Positions 24,894-34,451 of a DNA stretch of 64,000 nt are shown piece by piece (position 1 is the first letter of the stretch; every line of letters starts with the position of its first letter). A program made the translations under genes and the position numbers. Under the pieces are notes generated by a model. The model was given only the letters and a program-made list of their open reading frames with translations. It did no database searches and was not told the DNA's origin. This DNA comes from Geodermatophilus africanus (GTDB taxonomy: Bacteria; Actinomycetota; Actinomycetes; Mycobacteriales; Geodermatophilaceae): assembly GCF_900107105.1 (NCBI RefSeq), contig NZ_FNOT01000009.1, positions 1 through 64,000 of the forward strand, written 5' to 3'.

Positions 24894-25364
24894 TCAACGT
24901 GCGGGTGAGCCCCAACGCTGGGCGGCGGCCTGCCGGGTGGTGCCGGCGACCGCGGCAATGTCGGTCCACGACCAGCCGTTCACGGTGCGAAGCCGGTGCA
25001 CGGTGTCGGCTAAGAGTCGCGGGGCCGCCGCTGTCAGCGCGAGCGCGACTACAAGGTCTCGGCGTTCCGACTCCGCATCCGCGACCGGGTCCAGGTGGTC
25101 GAGCCGGCCGAGGTAGTCGGCGTAGAAGTGACGCAAGGCGGTGTCCGCGTCGAGAACGTCCTTGGCTTCGTCGTCGTCATCCACAACCCGGTCATCGCGT
25201 TGGGTGTGGACAGCTTCCTCGGCGGCACGCCGTGCCACCACGATCACCAACCGCTCCAGCCAGTCGGGCATTTGCCCATCGCGAACTGGGGAATCGTCGG
25301 GGACCGAGGTGGGGATCAAGGCTGCCAGAGCACGGCCTAGGCCACTCCGGCGCGGTTCGGTCAT
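24894..25364 (-). CDS. HTH protein with ParB-like N-terminal motif
   Basis: A 156-residue protein. It begins MTEPRRSGLGRALAALIPTS, closely resembling the N-terminal peptide of chromosomal ParB (RRGLGRGL-ALIP), the part that contacts and stimulates the ParA ATPase. The middle is acidic and helical with no ParB nuclease/CTPase domain. The C-terminus has a predicted helix-turn-helix, TVNGWSWTDIAAVAGTTRQA then AAQRWG. A palindrome lies 9 bases upstream of the start. Suggested role: a DNA-binding adaptor that talks to the host ParA, or an autoregulator; both are inference. Confidence 0.65.
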   Translation of the reverse strand: MTEPRRSGLGRALAALIPTSVPDDSPVRDGQMPDWLERLVIVVARRAAEEAVHTQRDDRVVDDDDEAKDVLDADTALRHFYADYLGRLDHLDPVADAESERRDLVVALALTAAAPRLLADTVHRLRTVNGWSWTDIAAVAGTTRQAAAQRWGSPAR

Positions 25365-25372
25365 GTACCCAT

Positions 25373-25391
25373 CGTCAAGGCCACCTTGACG
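25373..25391. promoter_or_regulatory. palindromic operator candidate
   Basis: CGTCAAGG and CCTTGACG are perfect 8-bp arms around CCA, 9 bases upstream of the HTH gene start at 25364. The position suggests autoregulation by that HTH protein. Confidence 0.7.
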
Positions 25392-25475
25392 GTCGTCAAC
25401 TTCTGCTTACGGGGGCCTCCGCTACCGTCCGCTCGAGCACCGAAACCGTCCTCCGGGACTGCTCGCCGCACAGGC

Positions 25476-25511
25476 GAACGGCCCCACCTGTTGGCGCAGG
25501 CGAGGCCGTTC
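25476..25511. repeat. hairpin in the helicase leader
   Basis: GAACGGCC and GGCCGTTC form perfect 8-bp arms, with an inner CCTG/CAGG stem, upstream of the helicase gene. No U tract follows, so a leader structure or attenuator is as possible as a terminator. Confidence 0.4.
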
Positions 25512-25562
25512 TCGGTGCCCGCGAAAGCCCATCCCAGAACCATTCGACGAGGAGCACCACCC

Positions 25563-25655
25563 GTGACAGTAGTTCCTGCCCGCATGCCCGCGGCCGGTCA
25601 GCGGCCGCCGACCTCCTCCCGGGCGACCCGCCCTGTCACTGGAGCACGCCGGTGA
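25563..25655 (+). CDS. possible 30-residue leader ORF before the HNH-helicase
   Basis: GTG 25563 has a GAGGAG ribosome site at ideal spacing and the frame ends TGA at 25653-25655, overlapping the helicase GTG as GTGA. The peptide is Ala/Arg/Pro-rich without a family. The overlap style matches the Wadjet genes downstream, so it may couple translation into the helicase. Confidence 0.35.
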   Translation: MTVVPARMPAAGQRPPTSSRATRPVTGARR

Positions 25656-27562
25656 CCGCCGGTGACGTCCGCCGGTTCACCGGCCGGCAGCGGGCCGCGC
25701 TCTACCTCGCCGGCGGCGGTGCCTGCACCCGGTGCGGTGCGGCGCTGACGCCCGGCTGGCACGGCGACCATCAGCTGGCCTTCACCGCCGGCGGAGCCAC
25801 CGACGTGGTCAACGGCCTCGCGCTGTGTCCGGGCTGCAATACCGCTCTCGGCGCGCATGACGTGACCGGCGCGGCCATCACCGGCCTGCGGGACTGGCAG
25901 CGCACCGCGCTGGCCGAGTACGAGACCACCCATCCGGTCGACTTCCTCGCCGTCGCCACGCCCGGGGCCGGCAAGACCCGCTTCGCTGCCACCGTCGTTC
26001 ACCGGCTCCTGGCCGCGGGCGAGATCAGCCGGGTGATCGTCGTGGTGCCCACGCAGCGGCTGAAGACCCAGTGGGCCGACGCGGTCGCCGGCTACGGCAT
26101 CGCCCTGGAGCCCGAGTGGGCCAACAGCGAGGGTGCGTTGCCGCCCGGCTTCCACGGCGTCGTGGTCACCTACGCCCAGGTCGCCGCCTTGCCCGACCTC
26201 TTCCGTCGGCACACCTCCGCCGCACCGGCCATGGTCGTGCTCGACGAAATCCACCACTGCGGTGAGGAACGCAACTGGGGCGACGCCATCCGGCACGCCT
26301 TCATCCCAGCCCGCCGTCGGCTGGCGCTGTCGGGCACCCCGTTCCGCACCGACAACAACCAGATCCCGTTCGTCAGCTACGTCGATGGTGTGGGCACCCC
26401 CGACCACACCTACGACTACGGGCAGGCGGTCACCGACGGCGTCTGCCGGCCGGTGTTCTTCCCCCGCCGCGGCGGCCGCATGGAATGGGCCACCACCGGC
26501 GGGCAAATCATCCGCGCGACGTTCGACGACGTCGTCGACCAGAAGCTGCGCAACCAGCGGCTCAACACCGCCCTGTCGCTGACCGGCGACTGGATCGCCT
26601 CCGTGCTCGACGACGCGCACACCGAGCTGACCGAACTGCGCGCCACCGACCCCACCGCTGGCGGCCTGGTGCTGGCCAAGGACGTCGAACACGCCCGCGG
26701 CATCGCCGATCTGCTGCGCCGCCGGCACGGCGTGGCGCCCGTTCTGGCGGTCAGCGACGAGCCGGGGTCCAACGCCGCGATCGAGCACTTCGCCGCCGGT
26801 GACGCACCGTGGATCGTGTCGGTCCGCATGGTCAGCGAGGGCGTGGACGTCCCACGGCTGCGCATCGCGGTGTTCGCCACCAACACCATCACCGAGCTGT
26901 TCTTCCGGCAGGCGGTCGGCCGCGTCGTCCGGGTCCGCGACGGCGGCGAAGACGAGACCGCGAGCTTCTACATCCCCGACGACGCTCGGCTGCGGCAGTT
27001 CGCCGAGACCATCCGTCAGCAGCGCGAACACGTCATCGGCGCCGATCCCATCGACGCCGTCGAGCCGCCCGCCGCCCTCGGCAGCCGGGACGGCGCGCCG
27101 TCGGCCGGAGCGTTCCAGCCGATCGCCGCCGAAGCCATCGACGCCGGCGTCATCGCCCACGGCACCGTGGTCACGCCGGTCGAGCTCGCGCACGCCGCCG
27201 CGCTCAAGGCTCGCACTCCGGAGACCGCGGCGCTGCCCACCGTCGCCGTGGCGCTGCTTCTGCGCGCCCACGACGCCGGGCGCCCGTCTGCCACAGCACC
27301 AGCCACCGGTCAGCCGTCGGTGCCGGCGCAGGAGCCGGCCTTCCGCCGGAGAGCTCGGCTGCGGCAGGCCAACAACACCGCAGCCAGGCGGCTGGCCTAC
27401 CGGCTGGGAATGGAGTTCGCCGAGGTCAACCGACGCCTGAACGCCGCCATCGGGGTCCGCGGGATCAAGGACGCCAGCCTTGAGCAGCTGGAGCGGCGGC
27501 TGTCGGCGGCCCAGGCGTGGGGTGAGGCCGGCTCCGCCGACGACGTACCCGGCGCCAGGTGA
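25652..27562 (+). CDS. HNH nuclease/SF2 helicase fusion
   Basis: GTG 25652 has a GGAG site and overlaps a leader ORF. The 636-residue protein starts with an HNH module: CTRCGAALTP, GDHQLAFTAGG, VNGLALCPGCN (residues 28-67; two CxxC pairs, H-D-H and N). The SF2 motor follows: Walker A ATPGAGKTRFA near 104, DEIHH near 196, SGTPF near 226, and QAVGRVVRVRD near 419 (motif VI). Residues 480-636 are Ala-rich and helical. The fusion suggests a DNA-cleaving translocase of the restriction type. It is 213 bases upstream of jetA on the same strand and may belong to that system or be an independent defence gene. Confidence 0.85.
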   Translation: MTAGDVRRFTGRQRAALYLAGGGACTRCGAALTPGWHGDHQLAFTAGGATDVVNGLALCPGCNTALGAHDVTGAAITGLRDWQRTALAEYETTHPVDFLAVATPGAGKTRFAATVVHRLLAAGEISRVIVVVPTQRLKTQWADAVAGYGIALEPEWANSEGALPPGFHGVVVTYAQVAALPDLFRRHTSAAPAMVVLDEIHHCGEERNWGDAIRHAFIPARRRLALSGTPFRTDNNQIPFVSYVDGVGTPDHTYDYGQAVTDGVCRPVFFPRRGGRMEWATTGGQIIRATFDDVVDQKLRNQRLNTALSLTGDWIASVLDDAHTELTELRATDPTAGGLVLAKDVEHARGIADLLRRRHGVAPVLAVSDEPGSNAAIEHFAAGDAPWIVSVRMVSEGVDVPRLRIAVFATNTITELFFRQAVGRVVRVRDGGEDETASFYIPDDARLRQFAETIRQQREHVIGADPIDAVEPPAALGSRDGAPSAGAFQPIAAEAIDAGVIAHGTVVTPVELAHAAALKARTPETAALPTVAVALLLRAHDAGRPSATAPATGQPSVPAQEPAFRRRARLRQANNTAARRLAYRLGMEFAEVNRRLNAAIGVRGIKDASLEQLERRLSAAQAWGEAGSADDVPGAR

Positions 27563-27775
27563 CCAGCGCCAGGCGCCGGTGTCGTCGCCCATGCGGGTGG
27601 CAGACGACTGACATGCCAAGCTCCGCCGGGCACTGTCGACCCCGTGTCGCCGGCCGATGCGCAGTACTCGCTGCCCCCGCAAGATCCGAAACTGTCCGAC
27701 CCCGCCCCTACGCTGCGGGCCGGGCAGTCGCCGCGCGCCGATCGCCCGGCCGGCGACAGCGCACAGGCGGGGACC

Positions 27776-29344
27776 ATGGCTGAGAACGAGGACGGTGGCG
27801 GCGCCGGCCTCCCGCCGCTGGTGTCCCCGGCCGCGGACGCCACGGCCCGCGGCCGGTGGCGGGCGCTGGTCCTCACCGACCCGATCCACAAGCTCGTCCG
27901 CAACGCCGCTCACGCTGGGGTCGACGACGACGTCTACGACCTGCGGCAGTTGGCGATGGCCGCGGTGGACCTGGCGGTGGCGTCGATGGGCTTCGCCCGG
28001 GAAGCACTGCTTGAGGAGGTCGTCGACGCCCTCGCCGTCCTCGCCGCCCGGATGCAGTCGGGCGAGGAGCACGCGCCGCGGTGGCGAGACGTGGCCCAGC
28101 TGGTGATCAAGGGGCTGCTCAACGACGCTCACGAGCAGCGCCGGTTCTCCTACACCTTCGCCGACCTCACCGACCCGGGCGCCACCCGCTTCGACACCTA
28201 CAGCTTTCGGCTGCTGTCGCTGCGCGACACCGAGTACGGCCCGGTGCTGATCGCCAGCGACCAGGCGGTGATGCTGTTCCTCGACGGCCTCGACGTCGAC
28301 ATCGAGGACGCCGAGGCGGCGCTGGCCCACGTCCTGCAACGGCAGCTGGACGACGAGCGCTTCGACGCCGCGGTCCGCACCGCGACCATGGCGGAGCGGA
28401 CCAGCCTCGGCATGTCCGCGATGCTCACCGACCTGCTAGACGCCACCAGCCGCGATGTGCGCTCCCACGACTGGCTGGTCGACGTGCCCGACCGGCTCGG
28501 CCGCGCCCGCAAGCACGTCGCCGGCCGCATCGCCGAGGAGGACAAGACCCTCGAGCACGTGCAGAACGGCCTCGACGGCGACGTCTCGCCCGCGGTCCGC
28601 GTTGCGTCGGGGCAGATCGTGGACCTGCTCCGCCGGGCCAAGCGGATCCACCTGGACCTGCACGACCGTCTCGTCGGTGCCCGGGACGTGTTCCTCACCG
28701 CTCAGGTCCGGCAGCGGCTGGCCCGCCGCCGCCGACTGCGACTGCTCGCCATCGGCGAGGAGCTGTTCACCCCGATCCTCGCCCTGCCCGCGGAGCCCGC
28801 GACCGCGGTGGTGGAGACCTTCGCCGATCGGTCGCTGGGCGTGCGCGTACCGCGGCTGGCCCGCTTCGACGACATTGTGGACCTGCTCTGGGCTCCGCCC
28901 CGGCAGCGAGAGGTGGCCGAGCCTGACGTGGAGGACCCCGGCGACGAGGACCCCACCGAGGACATCCAGCGCTACCCGGAGGCGGTGCTGCGCACGGCGC
29001 GGGACGTGCTGGCGCTGACCCGGACCGCCCCGCTCCGGCTGTCGGCGCTGCTGGACGCCGCCGCCGCGGTCGACCCGTCCGTGGTCGACGGCGCCGTCGA
29101 CGACGTCGTCGAACTGGTGCTGCTGTCGGCCCTGTGGGCGTTCGCCCCCGACATCTCCGGCGACGACGAGGAGCAGGCCGGCGAGGTCGACCTGCTGGCC
29201 AGCGGCCTGGCCGCCGGCGACGACGGCACCGCACTCAATCACCCGCTCGCCAGCGGCGCCGACCTGCTGGTCACCGCCGACAGCCCCGCTTCGCCCGCCG
29301 GGGAACTCGCTGCGGCCCTCTCCTCGGAAGGAGGCCGGCGATGA
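27776..29344 (+). CDS. jetA: Wadjet-like JetA (MukF-type kleisin)
   Basis: ATG 27776 follows a GGCGGGG site; upstream in-frame sequence is poor. The 522-residue protein is mostly helical with an N-terminal winged-helix region (VYDLRQLAMAAVDLAVASMG), long helices in the middle (RLVGARDVFLTAQVRQRLAR) and an acidic C-terminal region, as expected for the kleisin of an SMC complex. Identification rests mainly on context: it opens a four-gene operon followed by a MukE/JetB-sized protein, a 1462-residue SMC-like ATPase and a TOPRIM nuclease, each overlapping the next by 4 bases. In Wadjet, JetABC extrudes and JetD cleaves small plasmids. Confidence 0.8.
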   Translation: MAENEDGGGAGLPPLVSPAADATARGRWRALVLTDPIHKLVRNAAHAGVDDDVYDLRQLAMAAVDLAVASMGFAREALLEEVVDALAVLAARMQSGEEHAPRWRDVAQLVIKGLLNDAHEQRRFSYTFADLTDPGATRFDTYSFRLLSLRDTEYGPVLIASDQAVMLFLDGLDVDIEDAEAALAHVLQRQLDDERFDAAVRTATMAERTSLGMSAMLTDLLDATSRDVRSHDWLVDVPDRLGRARKHVAGRIAEEDKTLEHVQNGLDGDVSPAVRVASGQIVDLLRRAKRIHLDLHDRLVGARDVFLTAQVRQRLARRRRLRLLAIGEELFTPILALPAEPATAVVETFADRSLGVRVPRLARFDDIVDLLWAPPRQREVAEPDVEDPGDEDPTEDIQRYPEAVLRTARDVLALTRTAPLRLSALLDAAAAVDPSVVDGAVDDVVELVLLSALWAFAPDISGDDEEQAGEVDLLASGLAAGDDGTALNHPLASGADLLVTADSPASPAGELAAALSSEGGRR

Positions 29345-30066
29345 CGCTGGCCGCACTCGACCTCACCGACGCCAGCGCCGCTGGACAGCTGATCGGGTTC
29401 GGGCTGACCCGCGGCGCCCGGCCTGTGGAGGGCAGCGACTACCGCAACCTGCTCGACCGCTACCGCACCGACCTGCGGTTCAAGGACACCGTGGACACCT
29501 TCGCCGAGGGGCTCGGCCTGGAGGTGCTCGGCACTCCTCGCACCGGGCTGGTGCTGGCACCGGAGCCCACCGGCCCGTTCGCCACCCGACTGGCCGACCT
29601 GAAGACGGCGATGGACGCCGAGGAGAAGCTCGTCTTCGGCCTGATACTGGTCGCAGTGGCCGCCTACGCCTACCCGAACGAGGTCGACCTCGACGACCCC
29701 GACACCAAGCTCGTCGACGTGGTCAAGCTCGACGACTTCATCCGCGGCGCCATCAGCGGCCTACGCGCCATCGACGCCCCCGACGTTTCCAACGGCGAAC
29801 GGGCCCGCACCGCCGCCGACGTCTACGCCGACATGCCGTCGCTCATCCCGACCCCGCACGGCCGCCGGAAGCAGGGCTGCACGCTGCGGGCGATCGAGAT
29901 CGTCTGCGGCTGGCTGGTGGACCAGGGCGCCGCGCGGGAGGCGAAGACCCTCGGCCCGGACACCTTCCAGCTCACAGACCGGTTCCGGCTCCTGGTCGCC
30001 GACAGCGCCGGCAGCGAGGCCCTCGAGGTGCTGCGCACCGCGCGGCGGACCGAGGTGACGGCGTGA
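29341..30066 (+). CDS. jetB: Wadjet-like JetB (MukE/KITE-type)
   Basis: ATG 29341 overlaps the jetA stop (ATGA). The 241-residue protein shows tandem winged-helix character, including EEKLVFGLILVAVAAYAYPN near residue 95 and KQGCTLRAIEIVCGWLVDQG near 178, matching the KITE subunit of bacterial SMC complexes in size and position. The C-terminal helix SEALEVLRTARRTEVTA runs into the jetC start. It would bind JetA and regulate the ATPase. Family assignment is by context and size rather than by a diagnostic motif. Confidence 0.8.
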   Translation: MTLAALDLTDASAAGQLIGFGLTRGARPVEGSDYRNLLDRYRTDLRFKDTVDTFAEGLGLEVLGTPRTGLVLAPEPTGPFATRLADLKTAMDAEEKLVFGLILVAVAAYAYPNEVDLDDPDTKLVDVVKLDDFIRGAISGLRAIDAPDVSNGERARTAADVYADMPSLIPTPHGRRKQGCTLRAIEIVCGWLVDQGAAREAKTLGPDTFQLTDRFRLLVADSAGSEALEVLRTARRTEVTA

Positions 30067-33000
30067 GCGGCGTGATGTGGCAAATGCGCCGGGTCCGGCT
30101 CGACCGGATCGGAGCGCCGGCCGCCCGGTTCCTGAGCGTGACCCTGGACCTCACCGACGCTGACGGGCACCCGCTGGACAGCATCCTGTGGCTACGCAAC
30201 GGCGGCGGGAAGTCCACCGTCCTGTCCCTGATCTGCGCGCTCATCCGGCCCAACCGCCGAGACTTCCTGGCCACGTCGACCACCGACAAGCACCTGGAGG
30301 ACTACGTCCTGGGCGCGGACACCGCGCACGTCACCATCGAGTGGTCCGGCCCCGGCGGTAGCCGGCTGGTCACCGGCGCGGTCTACGAGTGGACCGACCG
30401 CGTGCAGCCGGCCGACCCGAACCGCGACCACGACAAGCTGATCAGCCGCTGGTACGCCTTCACGCCGGTGCCCGGCCGCGCCGAGATGGACCTGCTGCCG
30501 TTCACCGACGCCACCGGCGACCCGACACCGTTGAAGGACTTCGTCGCCGCCGTCCGCGCCTGGAACCCGATCGCCGGCTGCGGCGCGGTCGTGACCGAGG
30601 TGCAGGACACCTGGGCCACCACCCTCGACGACCACGGCCTGGACCCCGACCTGTTCACCGCCATTCTGCAGATGAACGCCACCGAGGGCGGCATCGAGAG
30701 CCAGTTCCAGTTCCGCAACGCCGACCAGTTCGTCCGCTACCTGCTGGAGCTGATCGTCGACCCCGACACTCCCCGCAAGGTCGCGAAGATCCTCAAGCAG
30801 GTCCGCGCCGGGCTCGCGGAACGGCCCGCGCTGATCGCCGACCTCACCTTCGCCGACGAGGCGGTTCCGCTGCTGCATCGGCTCGCCGACGCCCGCAGCG
30901 AGCACCTCACCGCCGTCGCGGAGCACGCCGACGCCCGCCGCGCTGCCGCAGCGCTGCGCGCCGCGCTGCTGGCCGCGGCGTCCGCCGCGACCGCCGACGC
31001 GGAGCAGGCCAGCAAGCTCGCCGAGGAGGAGACCGAGCGGGCGCTGGCCGAACGGCGCGCCGGGGACGCCGCGTATACCCGCAGCGCCGAGTTCAGCCGC
31101 CTCGCCGCCGTCCACGCCCGCAACGCCGCGATCGGCCACCGGAACGAGCTCTCCGAGCAGTGGGCAGCGGCCGAACAGGTCCTGGACGCCTGGCAGGCCG
31201 TGCCGCGGCTGGCCGCATTGGCCGCCGTACAGCACCGCGTGCGCACGCTGCAGGCGCAGCTGGACGCCGCGACCACCGACGCGGAGCCGCTACGGCTGGT
31301 CCGGGACGCAGCCGCCGCCGAGTTCGCCGCCGCCCTCGACGGGGCCATCACCTCCCTCACCGGCCAGCTGCATGCCGCCAAGGTTCGACGCGACGAGCAG
31401 CTGGCCGCCGCCAAGACGGCGAAAAAGCGGCTCGGTGAGCTCGCCGACGAGCGCGGCCGCCGGCGGGCCCGCCTGGAATCGCTCACCGATCTGCTCGCCG
31501 CACTCGACCGGGATCTCGTGTCCGCGGCCACCGCCAGCCACCTGGCGGCCGGTGAGGAGCTCAGCGCCGCTGCCGACCGGCACGGCGCCGCCGATGCCAC
31601 CGCCCGGCAGGAGTTGGAGGAGGTCCTCGTCGGCAAGCGAACCGACCTGCGCGGTCGCCGGAACCGGATGACCGCGCACAGCGGCCAGCTGCGGGAGACC
31701 CAGCAGCAGCTGCGTCACGCCCGCGACGCCGCCCGTACCCGGCGCACCGACCTGACCGAGCGCATCGACGAGCTGGCCGCCGACGAACGGCTGCGGCTGC
31801 TGGCCGCGACCGATGACGTCGACGTCCTCGCCGAGGGCAGCGACCTGATGACGCAGCTTGCCGAGCAGATCACCCGGGCAGACAGACGGCGCGTCGAACT
31901 CGGCGTCGAGGGTGCCGAGGACGACCGCGCCGTCGCCGCGCTAGCGAGCGCCGGGCTGCTGCCGCCGGTGCTGGACGTGGTACATGCCCTCGACGTGCTC
32001 GAGGCCGAGCAGATCGCCGCCACCAGCGGCTGGGCCTATCTGGCCGACTCCGTGCCCGGCCCGCTGCGCGGCCGGGTGCTGGCCGCCGCGCCCGCCTTCA
32101 CCGGCGGTGTGCTCGTGCACAACGCCGACGACCTTGCGGACGCCCAGCGGCTGCTGTCGACGGCCGCGCTGCGGCCCACCTCGGCGGTCACCGTGGCCAC
32201 CACCGGCGACCTGCACGCAGTGGTGGAAGCCGTCCGGGCCGGCGCCGCGGACACCTCCTTCGTCGTTCCGCCGGCCCCCGCCCTGTTCGACAAGGCCGCC
32301 GCCGGGGAGGAGATGCGGGTGCGCGAGCTCGCCCGCGACGACCGAGCCGCGGAAGAGGACAACCTGACCCGGCGCCGGGCCGCAGACGACGAACTGCGCC
32401 GCCGCGTCGGCGCCCTGCTCGCCGACTGCCCGCCGGGCACCCTGGACACCCTGAACCGGGAGCTGACCGAGCTCGACGAGCAGCTCGAGGACGTGTCCGA
32501 GCAGCTCGCCGCCGTTCCTACGCAGGTCGCCGAACTGGACGCCGAGGAGAAGGGGCTGGAGCAGCAGACCGCCGCCGCCGAGCGGGCCCGCCGGCAGGCG
32601 GCCGCCGCTCTGGCGGTCCTGGGAAGTCTGGCCGACCGAATGGCGGCCGCGGAGCCACAGCGGGCCGAGATCGCCGCACTGCCCGCGGAGGTCCAACGGC
32701 TGAGCGCAGACCTGAGCGCCGTCGAGGAGGCCGAGCAGCGGGCCCGCACGGCCTTTGACGAGGCACGCGAAGAAATCACCGCGCGGTCGGCCACGCTCAC
32801 CGCCCGCCGCGCCGAACGCACCCAGCTCGGCGACACCGCCGCCGCGACCGTCTCCGCGCCGCTGGACACTGCCCGGGAACGCTTCGAGACCGCCGAGGCC
32901 GCGTACAAGAAGGAGACGTCGGACAGCGTCCTGGCCGCTCAGCTAGCGGAGGCCAAGCTCGCCGTCCGCACGCCCGCCGCCGAGGTCGCCGCGCTGCCGG

Positions 33001-34451
33001 CAGACCGCCGGCGGCAGGCCGAGGACCTGTTCGCCACCGACGACGGCCGCGACCCGGAGCTGCGGGCCGCCGCAACCCGGCTGGCCGAGGCGGCCGAGGG
33101 CCGGCTCCGGGACGAGGTGTCCGGGGCTGAGGTCGCGGTGCAGCTCGCGCAGAGGGAAGTCGACGAGCACACCCCGGCCGACCGGCCACGGCACGTCATC
33201 CTCGACGAAGCGGACGTCCCGCTGACCCGGGACGCCGCGCTGGCCGCTGCCCTGACCGCCGAGGCCGAGCAGCAGACCCGACTGCGCGCGGAGAACGACG
33301 CCCGCGCCAAGGCCACCGAGGCGAGCACCCGGCGGGCCGAGTCCGCCGCCCGCGCGGAGTCCCTGGCCACCCTGATCCTGCTCGTTGGCGACCGCGACGA
33401 GCCCACCGACGGCGCCGCCGCACCCTTCGCCGGCACCGTCGCCGAGGCCCAGCAGGCCGCCGACGAGCTGCGCGCCCGGCTACGCGACACCGGCGAGACC
33501 GAGGCCAACCGCGCTCGCGCCCTGCAGGGCATCTCCACGGAACTGGTCGTCTGGGCCAACGACGACCGCTTCCTCAGCGTGAAGCCCGACGTGCGCGGCC
33601 GGTTCCGGGTCACCGACGCCGCCGCCGAGCTCGGCCCCGGCGCCGCCATCCTCGCCGAGGACCTGCGCGTCTACGCCACCAACCTCCGTGGCCGCCTCGA
33701 CGACCTCGAAGAGGACAAGAAGGTGGTCGTCACCGCGATGACGGGCATGGTCCGGCAGGCGCTGAAGGCGCTGAGCCGCGCCCAGTCGATGTCACAGCTG
33801 CCCGACACCATCGAGCAGTGGAAGGGGCAGAAGTTCCTCGAGGTCGGGCCGCGGTCCAGCGTCGACACCGCCGAGGCGATCGTCGCCGACCGCTGCTCCC
33901 GCCTGGTCGACGTGATCACCTCCCGCGGGGCGGAAGTGCCTGGTGGGCTGGAGCTGCTGTGGCAGGCGACCAGCGCGGTCGTCGGCGAGGGCAACTGGCG
34001 AGCCCGCGTGCTCAAGCCGTGCACGACCTTCGCGACCGACCGGGTGTCGGTGGAGAAGATGCGGAAGTGGTCCGGCGGGGAGAAGGTCACCATCTCGCTG
34101 CTGCTGTTCTGCATGGTGGTGAAGCTGCGGGCGGCCAACCGCGGCCGGGAACTGCCCGGCTTCGGAACGTTGCCGCTGGACAACCCGCTGGGCAAGGCGA
34201 ACTACGTCACCTTCCTTGACCTGCAGCGCAAGGTCGCCACGGCCAACGGCGTGCAGCTGCTGTTCCTCACCGGCGTCGGGGACATGAAAGCCGTCGGCCG
34301 GTTCCCCAACATCATCCGGCTGCGAAACACCCCCAACCGCGGGCGCGAGTACGTGCGCATCGCCGAGCGCCACCTGGCCGACGACGACCCGGCCGGCGTG
34401 GTCGACAGCACCCGCGTCTGGCGCGACGACCCGGTACTGAAGCTGCTGTGA
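30063..34451 (+). CDS. jetC: Wadjet-like JetC (SMC/MukB-type ATPase)
   Basis: GTG 30063 overlaps the jetB stop (GTGA). The 1462-residue protein has the SMC layout: an N-terminal ATPase lobe with Walker A LRNGGGKSTVL near residue 45, two very long Ala/Arg/Glu-rich coiled coils (about 230-600 and 720-1200) around a hinge-like region near 600-720, and a C-terminal lobe with signature KWSGGEKVTISLLL near 1335. The Walker B position reads FGTLPLDNPLGKAN near 1368: the Asp is kept but the next residue, normally the catalytic Glu, is Asn. It is the loop-extruding motor of a plasmid-restriction complex. Subtype cannot be fixed by eye. Confidence 0.88.
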   Translation: MSGVMWQMRRVRLDRIGAPAARFLSVTLDLTDADGHPLDSILWLRNGGGKSTVLSLICALIRPNRRDFLATSTTDKHLEDYVLGADTAHVTIEWSGPGGSRLVTGAVYEWTDRVQPADPNRDHDKLISRWYAFTPVPGRAEMDLLPFTDATGDPTPLKDFVAAVRAWNPIAGCGAVVTEVQDTWATTLDDHGLDPDLFTAILQMNATEGGIESQFQFRNADQFVRYLLELIVDPDTPRKVAKILKQVRAGLAERPALIADLTFADEAVPLLHRLADARSEHLTAVAEHADARRAAAALRAALLAAASAATADAEQASKLAEEETERALAERRAGDAAYTRSAEFSRLAAVHARNAAIGHRNELSEQWAAAEQVLDAWQAVPRLAALAAVQHRVRTLQAQLDAATTDAEPLRLVRDAAAAEFAAALDGAITSLTGQLHAAKVRRDEQLAAAKTAKKRLGELADERGRRRARLESLTDLLAALDRDLVSAATASHLAAGEELSAAADRHGAADATARQELEEVLVGKRTDLRGRRNRMTAHSGQLRETQQQLRHARDAARTRRTDLTERIDELAADERLRLLAATDDVDVLAEGSDLMTQLAEQITRADRRRVELGVEGAEDDRAVAALASAGLLPPVLDVVHALDVLEAEQIAATSGWAYLADSVPGPLRGRVLAAAPAFTGGVLVHNADDLADAQRLLSTAALRPTSAVTVATTGDLHAVVEAVRAGAADTSFVVPPAPALFDKAAAGEEMRVRELARDDRAAEEDNLTRRRAADDELRRRVGALLADCPPGTLDTLNRELTELDEQLEDVSEQLAAVPTQVAELDAEEKGLEQQTAAAERARRQAAAALAVLGSLADRMAAAEPQRAEIAALPAEVQRLSADLSAVEEAEQRARTAFDEAREEITARSATLTARRAERTQLGDTAAATVSAPLDTARERFETAEAAYKKETSDSVLAAQLAEAKLAVRTPAAEVAALPADRRRQAEDLFATDDGRDPELRAAATRLAEAAEGRLRDEVSGAEVAVQLAQREVDEHTPADRPRHVILDEADVPLTRDAALAAALTAEAEQQTRLRAENDARAKATEASTRRAESAARAESLATLILLVGDRDEPTDGAAAPFAGTVAEAQQAADELRARLRDTGETEANRARALQGISTELVVWANDDRFLSVKPDVRGRFRVTDAAAELGPGAAILAEDLRVYATNLRGRLDDLEEDKKVVVTAMTGMVRQALKALSRAQSMSQLPDTIEQWKGQKFLEVGPRSSVDTAEAIVADRCSRLVDVITSRGAEVPGGLELLWQATSAVVGEGNWRARVLKPCTTFATDRVSVEKMRKWSGGEKVTISLLLFCMVVKLRAANRGRELPGFGTLPLDNPLGKANYVTFLDLQRKVATANGVQLLFLTGVGDMKAVGRFPNIIRLRNTPNRGREYVRIAERHLADDDPAGVVDSTRVWRDDPVLKLL

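Noticed and set aside
25476..25511. Firm intrinsic terminator before the helicase gene
   Set aside because: The hairpin has no U-rich tail and no upstream plus-strand gene ends close to it, so it was only listed as a hairpin.
25598..28339. A 913-codon open frame on the minus strand
   Set aside because: It is antisense to the HNH-helicase and jetA, is Gly/Arg/Val-rich with no family, and exists because high third-position GC removes stops.
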